From Opitutia bacterium (lineage in GTDB: Bacteria > Verrucomicrobiota > Verrucomicrobiia > Opitutales > UBA953), in contig CANIUQ010000004.1 of assembly GCA_947470855.1 (NCBI GenBank), forward strand, positions 1 to 64,000: a DNA stretch of 64,000 nucleotides. Direction: 5' to 3'. Below are positions 35,925 to 44,918 of this stretch, piece by piece. Each line of letters begins with the position of its first letter. The first letter of the stretch is position 1. The position numbers and the translations under genes are program-made. A model generated the notes under the pieces. It worked only from the letters and a program-made list of their open reading frames with translations, was not told where the DNA came from and did not search any database.

Positions 35925-37100
35925 TCAGTAAACGTCGCGCTGATAGCGGCCGTCTTTTTTGAACTGTTTGACCCACTCAACCGCTGCTTCGGGTGTCATC
36001 TTTCCTTGTTCAGCGACAATAGCGTGCAAGGTGGCATCGACATCTTTGGCCATTCTTTTGGCATCACCGCAGACATAGAAATAAGCCCCCTCCTGAATCC
36101 ATCGCCAAAGCTCGGCAGCCTTTTCCTTCATACGATCTTGCACATAAATCTTTTGTGCCTGATCGCGTGAAAACGCACAATCGAGTTTGGTTAGGACACC
36201 CGATTTTAAATAATCGGCCCATTCATCGGCATAGAGGAAATCGTGCTCGCGACGCTGATCGCCAAAAAACAGCCAATTCTTTCCTTTGGCACCACGCGTA
36301 GCTCGATCCATCACAAAACTACGGAAAGGGGCTACACCCGTTCCTGGTCCAACCATGATAATGGGGGCATCGTCATTAGCTGGTAAACCAAAGTGTGAGT
36401 CGGCCACAAAGATAGGTAAATCAGCTTCGTTCATTCTAGCACGATCAGCTAAATAAGTGGAGCACACCCCTTCTCTTGCTCGACCATTCGTTTCGTAGCG
36501 AACGACCGCGACTGTGAGATGAATTTCTTGGGGATACTTTGAAGGTGCTGAAGAAATCGAATACAAACGTGGCATTAATTTGCGCTGCAGTTCCACGAGT
36601 TCTTGCGCGCTGATTTTGGCCGAGGGGTATTCAGTAAAAAGATCAACAAACTCTCGTTGCTCGATCCATGACTTCTTTTTCTCGGCGTCTGCTTCAGCGA
36701 GTTTAGAAGCTAAATCACTTTTCTGTCCTGCGTCCGTCGCATGATCATGTAAGCACTGCACAAATTTGTATGTCGGTGCATTCAAAGAGAGTCGTTTGGA
36801 TAACGCTTCTCGCAAAGACATCGGTGACGTATCTTTAGGAATCGTAATCGATTCGTTTCCTGAAAATCCTGCGGCAGTCAGCAAGGCATCAACGGCTTTA
36901 GGGTTATTGACCGGATAAACCCCGAGAGAATCGCCACATTTATAAGTCAGTCCACTGCCAGATAAAGACACGGAGAAATGCTGAGTGTCTTTTTGACTGG
37001 CGGGGGAACTTAAACGCCGACGATCGACCAGTTTCGCGTGAAAGGGGTTATTCTTATCAAAGGGTGCACTCATGTCTGTAGCCGCAGAATGATGAGCCAT
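35925..37100 (-). CDS. CysJ-like flavoprotein reductase lacking the flavodoxin domain
   Basis: 391 residues from ATG at 37100; ATG at 37073 (MSAPFDKN) and a GTG at 37115 are alternatives. The protein holds only the FAD/NADP-reductase part of CysJ/P450-reductase proteins: FAD site RLYSISSAPS, GVCSTYLADR, NADP site GPGTGVAPFRSFV, WLFFGDQRREHDFLY, YVCGDAKRMAKDV and a C-terminal aromatic end (RDVY). The FMN-binding flavodoxin domain is absent. It may pass electrons from NADPH to a sulfite reductase or another acceptor; no cysI lies nearby. It is followed by a hairpin terminator. Confidence 0.9.
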   Translation of the reverse strand: MAHHSAATDMSAPFDKNNPFHAKLVDRRRLSSPASQKDTQHFSVSLSGSGLTYKCGDSLGVYPVNNPKAVDALLTAAGFSGNESITIPKDTSPMSLREALSKRLSLNAPTYKFVQCLHDHATDAGQKSDLASKLAEADAEKKKSWIEQREFVDLFTEYPSAKISAQELVELQRKLMPRLYSISSAPSKYPQEIHLTVAVVRYETNGRAREGVCSTYLADRARMNEADLPIFVADSHFGLPANDDAPIIMVGPGTGVAPFRSFVMDRATRGAKGKNWLFFGDQRREHDFLYADEWADYLKSGVLTKLDCAFSRDQAQKIYVQDRMKEKAAELWRWIQEGAYFYVCGDAKRMAKDVDATLHAIVAEQGKMTPEAAVEWVKQFKKDGRYQRDVY

Positions 37101-37143
37101 GGAAGATGGCAACACCCTTTTACAATGGAGAGATTTTTAGCTC

Positions 37144-37869
37144 TTATTTATAGACCCGAACGTAATCGACCTCGAAATCGTCGCCCACGAAATCAGCGGT
37201 CGGATTAGCCTTTTCCAATTGTTGCTCACTCACCCAGTGGCCGAGACTGATTTCCATACCCACAGAAGGTGTGGGTCGAGCAATCGATCGTATCTTTTTA
37301 CCGTTCATATAGATTTCGTATGCAGTGTCGGTGAGAAGGAAACCGTAAGCATGAAAAGCCGTAGGAATCTCGGTAGCCTTAACCGGCAGGACCGACCTAC
37401 CTTTAGGAGCTTCGTTATAGTTTTTAACTCCGGATGTATCACCAATTTTTCCGCCAAAATTCAGAGCACCTCCATCTTTATTGGATGGGTCTGCGTAGTA
37501 CTCGATGAATAAATTTGCTTGGGGCATTTTGGGAGATTTTTCGTTGATGATGGAGAAAGCCCCCCGGTGATTAGGACGTGCCGTGTACTTAGCGGATGCT
37601 TCAAAGTAGCCACGGACTTGCTTAAATTTACCTTTGGTTGTGATTCCACTACCTTGCCAGCCATAACCCTTACCTCCGTCGGTGATAGCAATCTTAAGAA
37701 TGCCACCGCTCACAGTAACACGAGAAGAATTTCCAACATAATCCCATTTATTTAAATCCAAGTTGGAACCATCAAACTCATCCGACCACGTAAGTTTTAG
37801 ACCGTCCGTTGGGCCAGCGGCCCAAAGTTGAACTGAAAACAGAGCAAGAATCAGGCTTGTAAATCTCAT
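37144..37869 (-). CDS. Exported GH16-like protein with degenerate active site
   Basis: 241 residues, ATG start. Residues 1-18 are a signal peptide (LILALFSVQLWA). The mature part follows the GH16 jelly-roll pattern: LTWSDEFDGSNLDLNKWDY (26-44), YFEASAKYTARPNHRGAF, and C-terminal FEVDYVRVYK. In GH16 the catalytic core is ExDxxE; here the aligned stretch is ANLFIE (118-123), so the nucleophile Glu is Ala and the Asp is Leu, while the acid/base Glu123 remains. It may bind glucans without cleaving them. It stands alone, with no polysaccharide locus nearby. Confidence 0.8.
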   Translation of the reverse strand: MRFTSLILALFSVQLWAAGPTDGLKLTWSDEFDGSNLDLNKWDYVGNSSRVTVSGGILKIAITDGGKGYGWQGSGITTKGKFKQVRGYFEASAKYTARPNHRGAFSIINEKSPKMPQANLFIEYYADPSNKDGGALNFGGKIGDTSGVKNYNEAPKGRSVLPVKATEIPTAFHAYGFLLTDTAYEIYMNGKKIRSIARPTPSVGMEISLGHWVSEQQLEKANPTADFVGDDFEVDYVRVYK

Positions 37870-37937
37870 AGGATTTTTGATGCGACTTTCAATTTAATCC
37901 TTTTTTACAAACAATGCAAGTCGGACTGGAAGCCTTG

Positions 37938-38642
37938 TTAATTCTCGAAAATTAGGTCAATTTCCTTGCGGGAAAGGGGGCGACAATCGCCTAGAGGCAT
38001 TTTACGTAGAACCAGGCTACCAATTTGGTATCGCTTCAGTACCTTTACATGGAAACCAAAGATTTCAAATAAGCGACGGATTTCACGTTTTCGGCCTTGA
38101 TCGAGGTGAACCTCGAGTTGCTTAGGGTCATCGGGCGAACGAATCACCTTTTTGAATCTTAAAAGTTCTCCTTCCTCCATCGCTCCTTTAAGTAACTTGG
38201 GCGTGAGTTTCGAATCATAGTCACGATTCAAATGAACTTCGTACTTTTTAATCACTCCGCCAGAGGGGTGCATGACCTTGTTTGCAAGAGCGCCATCGTT
38301 GGTTAAAAGTAAAAGCCCCTCGGAATCTTTATCCAGGCGCCCCACACAAAATAAACGCAAAGCCTTGTATTCTGGAGGGACCATTTCAAAAACCGTGTGC
38401 CCTCCGTGGGCATCGACATTGGTGCAGAGAAATCCTCGAGGCTTGTTCATCATCAATACCACATTTCTCGAAACGCTTTTAACCTCTCGACCTCGATAAC
38501 GCACCACATCAACAGCGGGATCCACTGGCTGACCCGTTCCAGCGACTTTGCCATTAATGGTGACCAACCCCTCGGAAACCAGTCGTTCGGCTTCCCTTCG
38601 GGAACAAATTCCCGCCTGAGCAAGGAATTTATGAATTCGCAT
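37938..38642 (-). CDS. rluB: RluB/RsuA-family pseudouridine synthase
   Basis: 234 residues from ATG at 38642; a GTG five codons upstream (38657) is possible. The S4 domain occupies the first 60 residues (RIHKFLAQAGICSRREAERLV). The catalytic domain has the Asp in GRLDKDSEGLLLLTNDG and the C-terminal RKREIRRLFE. RluB modifies U2605 of 23S rRNA; the RsuA branch modifies 16S rRNA. Length favours RluB-like, but this cannot be settled by eye. Divergent from folD. Confidence 0.88.
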   Translation of the reverse strand: MRIHKFLAQAGICSRREAERLVSEGLVTINGKVAGTGQPVDPAVDVVRYRGREVKSVSRNVVLMMNKPRGFLCTNVDAHGGHTVFEMVPPEYKALRLFCVGRLDKDSEGLLLLTNDGALANKVMHPSGGVIKKYEVHLNRDYDSKLTPKLLKGAMEEGELLRFKKVIRSPDDPKQLEVHLDQGRKREIRRLFEIFGFHVKVLKRYQIGSLVLRKMPLGDCRPLSRKEIDLIFEN

Positions 38643-38760
38643 CGTATTTTCGGTCACGCCCTATGTCTAAAGGAACAATTCCGCTCAGGGCGAGATAATC
38701 AGTCATATTCCTGAATAACTTTTCTCGCCCTCCCTACCCCGTTTGTCCTACTTAAAGACC

Positions 38761-39633
38761 ATGAAGCTTATTGATGGTAATGCGATAGCCCAAGAAGTGC
38801 TTGCCGAAGTTAAAAATCGGGTAGCCAAATTGAGTCCGGTGATTCCTCACGTCGCTTTCGTCCGCGTCGGAGAAGACCCTGCCTCGGTATCTTACGTAAC
38901 TAAAAAACAAAAAACGGCGGCAGAAGTCGGTATGAAGGCCAGCCTCAAAGTTTTCCCCGAAAGCGTGAGCAAGGAAGAACTCTTTGCTCACCTCGATGCC
39001 CTCAACGCCGACTCAACCGTTCACGGTATCCTGATTCAGGCACCCTTACCCAAACATTTACCGGAGACCGAGGTCTTTAATCGAGTATCAGCGAATAAAG
39101 ATGTGGATGGTTTTGGCACGCAGAGCATTGGCCGGCTTGTACAAGAACTGCCCGGAGCCTTTGCTGCTTGCACGCCTGCAGGTGTCATCGAATTGCTTCG
39201 TCGTTCAGGTGTTGAGACTGCGGGCAAGCATGCCGTTGTGGTTGGACGCTCTTTGATTGTTGGTAAGCCTGCTGCGGTTCTTTTATTGGCCAAGGGATGT
39301 GATTGTACGGTTACGATTGCTCACTCGCGTACACGTGATCTTCCCACCATCGTTCGTCAGGCGGACATTGTTGTGGCTGCGATTGGCAAACCTAAATTCA
39401 TCACTGCGGATATGATTAAGCCGGGAGCCGTCGTCATCGATGTGGGTATCAATCGTGTCCCCGATTCGACTAAAAAAACGGGTTATCGCATTGTTGGGGA
39501 TGTAGACTTTGAGGGCGTTTCACCGAAGTGTGCGGCGATTACGCCTGTACCAGGTGGAGTTGGACCAATGACCGTAGCGATGCTGATGCAGAACACCTTG
39601 AACGCTTGCGAGCGAGCCCAGTCCCGTGGCTGA
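38761..39633 (+). CDS. folD: Methylenetetrahydrofolate dehydrogenase/cyclohydrolase
   Basis: 290 residues from ATG at 38761; the open frame extends six codons further but [10 protein letters not shown] is the normal start. Family motifs: [13 protein letters not shown] with catalytic Tyr and Lys, [32 protein letters not shown], and [18 protein letters not shown]. It interconverts methylene-, methenyl- and formyl-THF with NADP, feeding purine and formyl-Met synthesis (fmt is also in this window). Overlaps the next gene by 8 bases. Confidence 0.96.
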   Translation: MKLIDGNAIAQEVLAEVKNRVAKLSPVIPHVAFVRVGEDPASVSYVTKKQKTAAEVGMKASLKVFPESVSKEELFAHLDALNADSTVHGILIQAPLPKHLPETEVFNRVSANKDVDGFGTQSIGRLVQELPGAFAACTPAGVIELLRRSGVETAGKHAVVVGRSLIVGKPAAVLLLAKGCDCTVTIAHSRTRDLPTIVRQADIVVAAIGKPKFITADMIKPGAVVIDVGINRVPDSTKKTGYRIVGDVDFEGVSPKCAAITPVPGGVGPMTVAMLMQNTLNACERAQSRG

Positions 39634-40231
39634 AGTGAAACCACCTCCCCTGCCCTTGCCTCCCGCTGGCTTTGGCTGGCGCACTCTCGCCTGCCTTGCG
39701 GACATCATTCCTCTCATTATTTTGGGTGTTTTCCTCGGAGGTTATTTTGCAAATACAGAACAGTTGGAGGCAAAACAGAGGGTCGACGATTTTCAGAAGC
39801 GACTCGAACAACAATACATCAAGACGCTTTCCAACCCCAGCGAACGGGAACAAACCGCATTACGGAAAATGATTATGCAGCCCGACACTCAAGACGTAAC
39901 GGCCGTGCAGACATGGTACACCCACCAGGGTGTTGTTTGTTTTTTCGTTCTCTTAGTCGGACTTGCCTTGCAGGAAATTGTCGCTTCTGGACAGACCATC
40001 GGTAAACGCATTTTTAATCTACGCACGGTCGATTTTTATACTCAGCAATCTCCAGGAATGATGTCCTGTTTCCTTCGCTCAGCCTGGAAAGCTGCCTTTC
40101 TTGCTTTGGTAAATCCCCTCATTCTCATTTTAGGGATAATCAATTTTCACATTCCTTTATTTCGTCGAGACCGTCGGGCGTGGCATGATATGCTCACCCG
40201 AACTTATGTCGTGGACGACAAAAAGAAGTAA
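39626..40231 (+). CDS. RDD-family membrane protein
   Basis: 201 residues from GTG at 39626, overlapping the folD stop. After a Pro-rich start it has a first membrane segment preceded by Arg and containing Asp ([20 protein letters not shown]), a hydrophilic loop with coiled-coil character ([16 protein letters not shown]), a second segment ([14 protein letters not shown]) and a third ([15 protein letters not shown]), ending [17 protein letters not shown]. The RAWHDM end is typical of RDD proteins. Function unknown; some RDD proteins are transporters or antiporters. Coupled to folD, which may be accidental. Confidence 0.83.
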   Translation: MAEVKPPPLPLPPAGFGWRTLACLADIIPLIILGVFLGGYFANTEQLEAKQRVDDFQKRLEQQYIKTLSNPSEREQTALRKMIMQPDTQDVTAVQTWYTHQGVVCFFVLLVGLALQEIVASGQTIGKRIFNLRTVDFYTQQSPGMMSCFLRSAWKAAFLALVNPLILILGIINFHIPLFRRDRRAWHDMLTRTYVVDDKKK

Positions 40232-40251
40232 GCTCGCAAAAGCTAAAGGCA

Positions 40252-40278
40252 TAAAAAAGCCTCAGTTTCCTGAGGCTT
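40252..40278 (-). terminator. pnp terminator
   Basis: AAGCCTCAG-TTTC-CTGAGGCTT forms a perfect 9-bp stem; on the minus strand it continues into a run of T. It lies about 23 bases after the pnp stop. Confidence 0.92.
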
Positions 40279-40300
40279 GAGGGATGGTTCGCTGGGCGAA

Positions 40301-42535
40301 TTATCCTTGATTACTTTCGCCTTCGTTAGCGCGCTCGCGGAAAGGACGACGGGCTGGTCGGTCTTCACGCGGACGATCAAAACTAGGCTTAGGAGCAGGC
40401 ACGTATTCGCGACCTTCCTTCTCGGCGATGGCTGCACGACGAGAGAGACGTACACGTCCTTTATCGTCGATACCCACACACTTAACGATGATTTCATCGC
40501 CAAGTTTAACGATGTCTTCGACCCGATTAACGCGGAAGTCGGCAAGCTCGGAAATGTGGACGAGTCCTTCTTGACCAGGGAGACATTCCACAAAGGCACC
40601 AAATTCTTTCACCGAGCGAACGATACCTTTGTAGGTTTTATCCAACTCGATTTGTGCAGAGATAAGGTTCACTTCGTTAACGGCACGAGCGAGTTTTTCA
40701 CCATCGGTAGCGAAAATCGTAATCCAACCCGAATCATCTTGGTCGATATCGATTTGGCAACCGGTGTACTCGGTGATGCGTTTGATGTTCTTACCACCAG
40801 GACCGATGAGAGCACCGATTTTCTCGGCGGGAATCTTCATGCGGTGTGTACGTGGAGCATGCGATTTAAGCTCAGCACGAGGAGCAGCAATCGAAGCTTC
40901 CATGTAACCAAGAATCTGGTCACGGGTTACTTTGTTTTGCATGATTGCTTCCTTCGCGATTTCAATCGGCAAGCCGTGGATTTTCAGGTCCAACTGGAAG
41001 CCCGTGATACCTTCGCGGGTACCGCAAATCTTGAAGTCCATGTCACCATAGTGATCTTCGGCGCCGATGATATCGGTAAGCACGCGGTGCTTCACCACTT
41101 TGCCGTCTTTTTCTTCGGTCACGAGACCGCAAGAAATGCCAGCAACAGGAGCCTTAATCGGCACACCCGCATCCATCAAAGCCAAGGTACCACCGCAAAC
41201 TGAGGCCATCGAGGTCGAACCATTGGATTCCATGATTTCAGAAACCAAACGAATGGAATACGGAAAATCTTGCTCTGAAGGCAGAACGGAAAGCAAGGAA
41301 CGCTCAGCGAGATTACCGTGACCGGTTTCACGACGGCTAGTTACACCGAAACGACCCGTCTCACCGACTGAGAATGGAGGGAAGTTGTAGTGTAAGAGGA
41401 ATGACTTCGATTTCGGTCCGCCCGTAATGGAGTCCAATTCCTGAACATCCTTGGAGGTACCGAGCGTTGCTAAAACAAGACCTTGTGTTTCACCACGCTG
41501 GAAAATAGCTGAACCGTGAACACGCGGAAGCACATCGACTTGGCAAGAAATCGCACGCAAATCTTTAGTACCACGTCCATCGGCACGCTGACCTTTTTCG
41601 ATAATCGCCGAACGATAGACTTTCTCTTGGAGTTTTTCGAAAGCCATCTTGATATGACGAGCGTCGAAGCCATCGCCTAATTCAGCTTGGCAAGCCGCTT
41701 TCGCTTTTTCGATGACAGCCTTCACCGCATCACCACGCTCTTTTTTCGAGGCTAAGAAGATAGCCTTTTGCAATTGGTCGCCTTCGGCGGCAACGCGTTC
41801 GCAAATCGCCAAAGCTTTCGGTTCGCACACTACGAGAGGGAAAACTTTTTTCTTCTTCGCACAAAGAGCGGCCAATTTACGTTGAGCAGCAATAATGGGC
41901 TGAATCGCACGATGAGCAAAATCCAACGCTGCAATGAAATCAGCTTCAGGGATTTGATCCGCTGAACCTTCAATCATCATCATGTCATTTTCATTTCCGA
42001 CATAGATTAAATCTAAGTCTGAAGCGAATTGCTGTTCGTGGGTTGGATTAGCGATGAATTGACCATCGATTCGGGCAACACGCACACATCCGATTGGACC
42101 GTTCCAAGGGATATCGGAGCAAAGTAAAGCGGCGGAAGCACCGTTCACCATGAGCACATCAGGTTCATTAACTTGGTCAGCCGAAAGCAGTAAACCGATA
42201 ACCTGTACTTCGTTTAGAAAACCCTCAGGGAAAAGAGGGCGAAGAGGACGATCGCAAAGACGCGACGTTAAGATTTCCTTGTCCGAAGGTTTTCCTTCGC
42301 GACGGAAGTAACCACCTGGGAAACGTCCCGCGGCGGCAAATTTCTCGCGAAAATCTACCGTTAAAGGGAAGAAATCTTGATCAGGTGAACGCAGCTCCTC
42401 TGCGGCGGTCGCAGAAACGAAGACGATTGTCTCGCCCTTGCGAATCGTTACGGAGCCATTCGCTAAACGTGCTAAGGATCCAGTGCTGATAGTGATACCG
42501 AGTTCCTCGATAGTCACGGAGTGTTGTTGTTTCAT
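40301..42535 (-). CDS. pnp: Polyribonucleotide nucleotidyltransferase (PNPase)
   Basis: 744 residues, ATG start. Two RNase PH-like domains (first with [26 protein letters not shown], second with [15 protein letters not shown] and [27 protein letters not shown]), a KH domain ([14 protein letters not shown]) and an S1 domain ([29 protein letters not shown]). The tail is Arg/Pro-rich ([17 protein letters not shown]). PNPase degrades RNA 3' to 5' with phosphate. Directly downstream of rpsO, the classic rpsO-pnp order, with hairpins in the 121-base gap where processing or autoregulation could act. Confidence 0.97.
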   Translation of the reverse strand: MKQQHSVTIEELGITISTGSLARLANGSVTIRKGETIVFVSATAAEELRSPDQDFFPLTVDFREKFAAAGRFPGGYFRREGKPSDKEILTSRLCDRPLRPLFPEGFLNEVQVIGLLLSADQVNEPDVLMVNGASAALLCSDIPWNGPIGCVRVARIDGQFIANPTHEQQFASDLDLIYVGNENDMMMIEGSADQIPEADFIAALDFAHRAIQPIIAAQRKLAALCAKKKKVFPLVVCEPKALAICERVAAEGDQLQKAIFLASKKERGDAVKAVIEKAKAACQAELGDGFDARHIKMAFEKLQEKVYRSAIIEKGQRADGRGTKDLRAISCQVDVLPRVHGSAIFQRGETQGLVLATLGTSKDVQELDSITGGPKSKSFLLHYNFPPFSVGETGRFGVTSRRETGHGNLAERSLLSVLPSEQDFPYSIRLVSEIMESNGSTSMASVCGGTLALMDAGVPIKAPVAGISCGLVTEEKDGKVVKHRVLTDIIGAEDHYGDMDFKICGTREGITGFQLDLKIHGLPIEIAKEAIMQNKVTRDQILGYMEASIAAPRAELKSHAPRTHRMKIPAEKIGALIGPGGKNIKRITEYTGCQIDIDQDDSGWITIFATDGEKLARAVNEVNLISAQIELDKTYKGIVRSVKEFGAFVECLPGQEGLVHISELADFRVNRVEDIVKLGDEIIVKCVGIDDKGRVRLSRRAAIAEKEGREYVPAPKPSFDRPREDRPARRPFRERANEGESNQG

Positions 42536-42558
42536 GTTTTTGTTTTATCTTGTGCCAG

Positions 42559-42625
42559 GCGGAATTGCCTAGCGGTTTTTATTTTTTTTGGGTGAAAAGG
42601 CAACGTCCCAGCGTGAGCTGGGACG
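42559..42625 (-). terminator. Hairpins in the rpsO-pnp spacer
   Basis: CGTCCCAGC (42604-42612) and GCTGGGACG (42617-42625) form a perfect 9-bp stem followed on the minus strand by TTGCCTTTT, a probable partial terminator after rpsO. A smaller AGGC/GCCT hairpin lies at 42557-42570 in the A-rich pnp leader. In other bacteria this spacer carries a terminator and RNase III site controlling pnp. Confidence 0.6.
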
Positions 42626-42656
42626 CGCGAAGTAATCCTACGCCGAAGCGGACAAA

Positions 42657-42917
42657 TTACTTACGCAAATTGAGCTTAACAATTAAGGCGTTATAGCGGT
42701 CTAAATTACTAGACTTAAGGTAATTGAGCAGCTTTCGACGACGGTTGGTCAGCATGATAAGACCGCGACGCGAGTGAAAATCTTTACGATGATCCCGTAG
42801 GTGCTCAGTGAGGTGATTAATCCGACCAGTGAGAAGAGCGACTTGGACTTCTGGTGAACCTGTGTCCTTGGCGTCTTGCTGGTTGGCTTTGATGATTTCC
42901 GACTTATTGTATGACAT
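42657..42917 (-). CDS. rpsO: 30S ribosomal protein S15
   Basis: 86 residues, ATG start. Typical S15 sequence: [36 protein letters not shown] then [10 protein letters not shown]15 is a primary 16S rRNA-binding protein and in several bacteria represses its own mRNA by binding a structured leader; here a GC-rich multi-hairpin element lies just upstream (42952-43049). Followed by pnp. Confidence 0.98.
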   Translation of the reverse strand: MSYNKSEIIKANQQDAKDTGSPEVQVALLTGRINHLTEHLRDHRKDFHSRRGLIMLTNRRRKLLNYLKSSNLDRYNALIVKLNLRK

Positions 42918-42951
42918 ATGTTTTGGTTAGTTTTTTGGGGAGTTTGGCCGA

Positions 42952-43049
42952 CTTGGGAGGAATTCCCGAGGACCCGCCGAATGGCCGGTACCTCCGTCTG
43001 GAGAGAGCTTTCGCTCCCCGGCCAGCGTGAGAAGGGCTCCGCCCCTCTC
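42952..43049 (-). ncRNA. GC-rich structured element upstream of rpsO (candidate S15 leader or small RNA)
   Basis: Three consecutive stems: CTTGGGA/TCCCGAG (42952-42970, one G-T pair), GGCCGG/CCGGCC (42983-42988 with 43018-43023, with an inner GAGC/GCTC stem), and GAGAAGGGC/GCCCCTCTC (43029-43049, one mismatch). GC content is visibly far above the flanking AT-rich sequence. The element ends 35 bases before rpsO on the minus strand, so an autoregulatory leader is the first reading. The strand is not proven. Confidence 0.5.
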
Positions 43050-43224
43050 CCTAACGAAGTTGAACCCAATACGTGACAGGTAGAACTACCCTAGGCAAGC
43101 CGGAATATAAGTGAAATTTATCGAGATTTTTAGGGTGATAAATCGTCAAACTAGGGAAGTTTAGACAAAGCGGCTTTGGATTAGCCCGTTGACTCTCTCC
43201 CTGCTGGCTTTGGAATAAAAAGTC
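43050..43224. other. Remainder of the rpsO/yhbY divergent intergenic region
   Basis: AT-rich sequence without a gene. It should hold the promoters of rpsO (minus) and yhbY-ispA (plus). No clear -35/-10 pair. An imperfect TTTATC/GATAAA repeat lies around 43117-43143. Confidence 0.4.
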
Positions 43225-43521
43225 ATGCACGATGAACATTCCAGTCTGACGGGTGCGGAACGCGGCAAACTACGCGGTCTGGCTCAAACGCTCGACCCCA
43301 AAGTCTTTGTCGGCAAAGCAGGCATCAATCCTGGCATCGCTAAACTCTTAAACGATGCATTCAAAAATGCCGATTTAGTTAAAGTGCGTTTTACAGCGGA
43401 AAGAGATCTAATGGAGCAACAAGCTCAAGAACTGGCCAAACTGACGCAGAGCGAAGTAATTGGTAGCGTTGGTCGAACAGCGACCTTCTTTCGATTAGGA
43501 TCATCCGCTTCGGCTGAATAA
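43225..43521 (+). CDS. yhbY: YhbY-family RNA-binding protein
   Basis: 98 residues, ATG start. A single CRM/YhbY domain: LTGAERGKLRGLAQTLDPKVFVGKAGINPG (8-37), then LVKVRF, and IGSVGRTATFFRLG near the end. YhbY associates with pre-50S ribosomes. Two bases separate it from the isoprenoid synthase gene. Divergent from rpsO. Confidence 0.93.
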   Translation: MHDEHSSLTGAERGKLRGLAQTLDPKVFVGKAGINPGIAKLLNDAFKNADLVKVRFTAERDLMEQQAQELAKLTQSEVIGSVGRTATFFRLGSSASAE

Positions 43522-43523
43522 AA

Positions 43524-44411
43524 ATGGAGGCAACGGATTTTCAAAAACTCCATGAGGCTTTTATTCTAAAAGCCGAAAGAGCTATTGATTCCCTTCTCCC
43601 TCCGGCCGACACGCATCCAGCACGACTCCATACCGCGATGCGCTATTCGATGCAGGCGGGAGGTAAGCGACTTCGTCCCACCCTTTGTCTAGCCGCAGCC
43701 GAGGCTTTCTCGAGTCAGGCCGACGCACGCTGTGCGGCAACGGCAGTCGAGTGCATCCACACCTACTCTCTCATCCATGATGATTTGCCCTGCATGGATA
43801 ATTCTGACCTTCGCCGCGGACGACTTTCCTGTCACAAGGCTTTCGATGAGGCCACCGCCCTTCTCGCAGGAGATGCACTCCTACCTCTATCCTTCCAACT
43901 TTTAGCTCAAGGGTATGCAGCGAATGCTGAACTGGCACGACAGCTGATTGTCGAACTTTCTGTCGCCGCAGGTTCTTCGCTTTTGGTCGGGGGACAGGTA
44001 GAAGATATGCAAACATCCAGCGCGGAAAACGAAGAGCACCGTTTAGAGTATATTTTACAGGGGAAAACAGCTGCGATGATTGCCGCTCCTCTTGCGATGG
44101 GAGCCATGATTGGCGGAGGATCCAAATCTGATATCGAACACTGTCGCCGTGCTGGCCGTGCGGCAGGAATAGCCTTTCAGTTAGTGGATGATCTCTTGGA
44201 CCAAAGCAGTAATGCTGAAAAAATGGGAAAGCCGGTCGGTGCTGATACACACAATGGAAAATTTACCTTTGTCCGCTTGATGGGAGTGAAGGCAACAGAG
44301 CAACGAATCCAAACCCTCACCGAAGAGGCTCTAAAACACTTACAAACATGTCAGGGGAAAATGGATTTTCTTTGTGCCTTAGTGGCACGCATGGCCACAC
44401 GCGACCGCTAA
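43524..44411 (+). CDS. ispA: Polyprenyl (farnesyl/geranylgeranyl) diphosphate synthase
   Basis: 295 residues, ATG start. First Asp-rich motif DDLPCMDNSDLRRG and second DDLLD (LVDDLLDQSS) chelate magnesium-diphosphate. GGKRLRPTLC is the IPP-binding region. It condenses IPP with allylic diphosphates to C15/C20 precursors for quinones and undecaprenol. The length is that of IspA-type short-chain synthases. The final C-terminal arginine motif seems shortened (ARMATRDR). Convergent with the DUF983-like gene. Confidence 0.93.
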   Translation: MEATDFQKLHEAFILKAERAIDSLLPPADTHPARLHTAMRYSMQAGGKRLRPTLCLAAAEAFSSQADARCAATAVECIHTYSLIHDDLPCMDNSDLRRGRLSCHKAFDEATALLAGDALLPLSFQLLAQGYAANAELARQLIVELSVAAGSSLLVGGQVEDMQTSSAENEEHRLEYILQGKTAAMIAAPLAMGAMIGGGSKSDIEHCRRAGRAAGIAFQLVDDLLDQSSNAEKMGKPVGADTHNGKFTFVRLMGVKATEQRIQTLTEEALKHLQTCQGKMDFLCALVARMATRDR

Positions 44412-44412
44412 T

Positions 44413-44814
44413 CTAGTCATCCACCCGACGACCTTGCGAGGGAAGTTGATCGGGTAAAAAACCATAATAGGTACCCAACCAAAAACGCCAAGCGAGTGCG
44501 TGAATAAAGGGAGGTAATAGCAAAACAACGCCAACGGCTATCTTCACCGTCGAACCGATGGTTAGCCATTCTTTGCTCAGACACAGAAGCAGCACTGGTA
44601 AAATGCCAAAAGCAATCAGCCCGTAATTCCAAACCATCGCCCCAAGGAAAAAACCTTCTTTGCGCCGTAAGACCAACCCGCAACTCGAGCAGCTGGATGG
44701 AACATTACTCAGCCGCTCGAACAATGAAGCATCATACGAAAAGCGGAGAGGCTTTCCGCAATCGGGACACTGTCCGCATGCACTTCGCCAGAAAATATCG
44801 AAACGAAATGACAT
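44413..44814 (-). CDS. DUF983-like zinc-ribbon membrane protein
   Basis: 133 residues, ATG start. A four-Cys zinc-ribbon-like head (CGQCPDCGKPL, later CSSCGLVLRRKEGFFLG) is followed by two membrane segments (YGLIAFGILPVLLLCL, IAVGVVLLLPPFIHALAW). The RKEGFFLGA stretch between them is characteristic of DUF983. Function unknown; often found near respiratory or envelope genes. Stops two bases from ispA on the opposite strand. Confidence 0.85.
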   Translation of the reverse strand: MSFRFDIFWRSACGQCPDCGKPLRFSYDASLFERLSNVPSSCSSCGLVLRRKEGFFLGAMVWNYGLIAFGILPVLLLCLSKEWLTIGSTVKIAVGVVLLLPPFIHALAWRFWLGTYYGFLPDQLPSQGRRVDD

Positions 44815-44860
44815 AAAGTGAGACTGGTCTAACCCCGCCCACTGTCAAATCGGATGGGCC

Positions 44861-44897
44861 AAAAAAAGGCCGATTTTCATCAAGAAAATCAGCCTTT
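44861..44897 (-). terminator. tsf terminator
   Basis: AAAGGC-GATTTTC pairs with GAAAATC-GCCTTT (one C/A mismatch) around ATCAA; on the minus strand TTTTTTT follows. It lies about 22 bases after the tsf stop. Confidence 0.9.
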
Positions 44898-44918
44898 CAA
44901 GGGAGTGGATTTGGGTAA

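Noticed and set aside
35866-35976. N-terminal extension of FabG
   Set aside because: The extra residues come from a non-ATG start, run through a terminator hairpin and overlap the end of the reductase gene; FabG is complete from 35865.
40277-41203. 308-codon open frame antisense to pnp
   Set aside because: It lies fully within pnp, which has complete PNPase, KH and S1 domains. The antisense translation has no domain or start context and is explained by codon bias of pnp.
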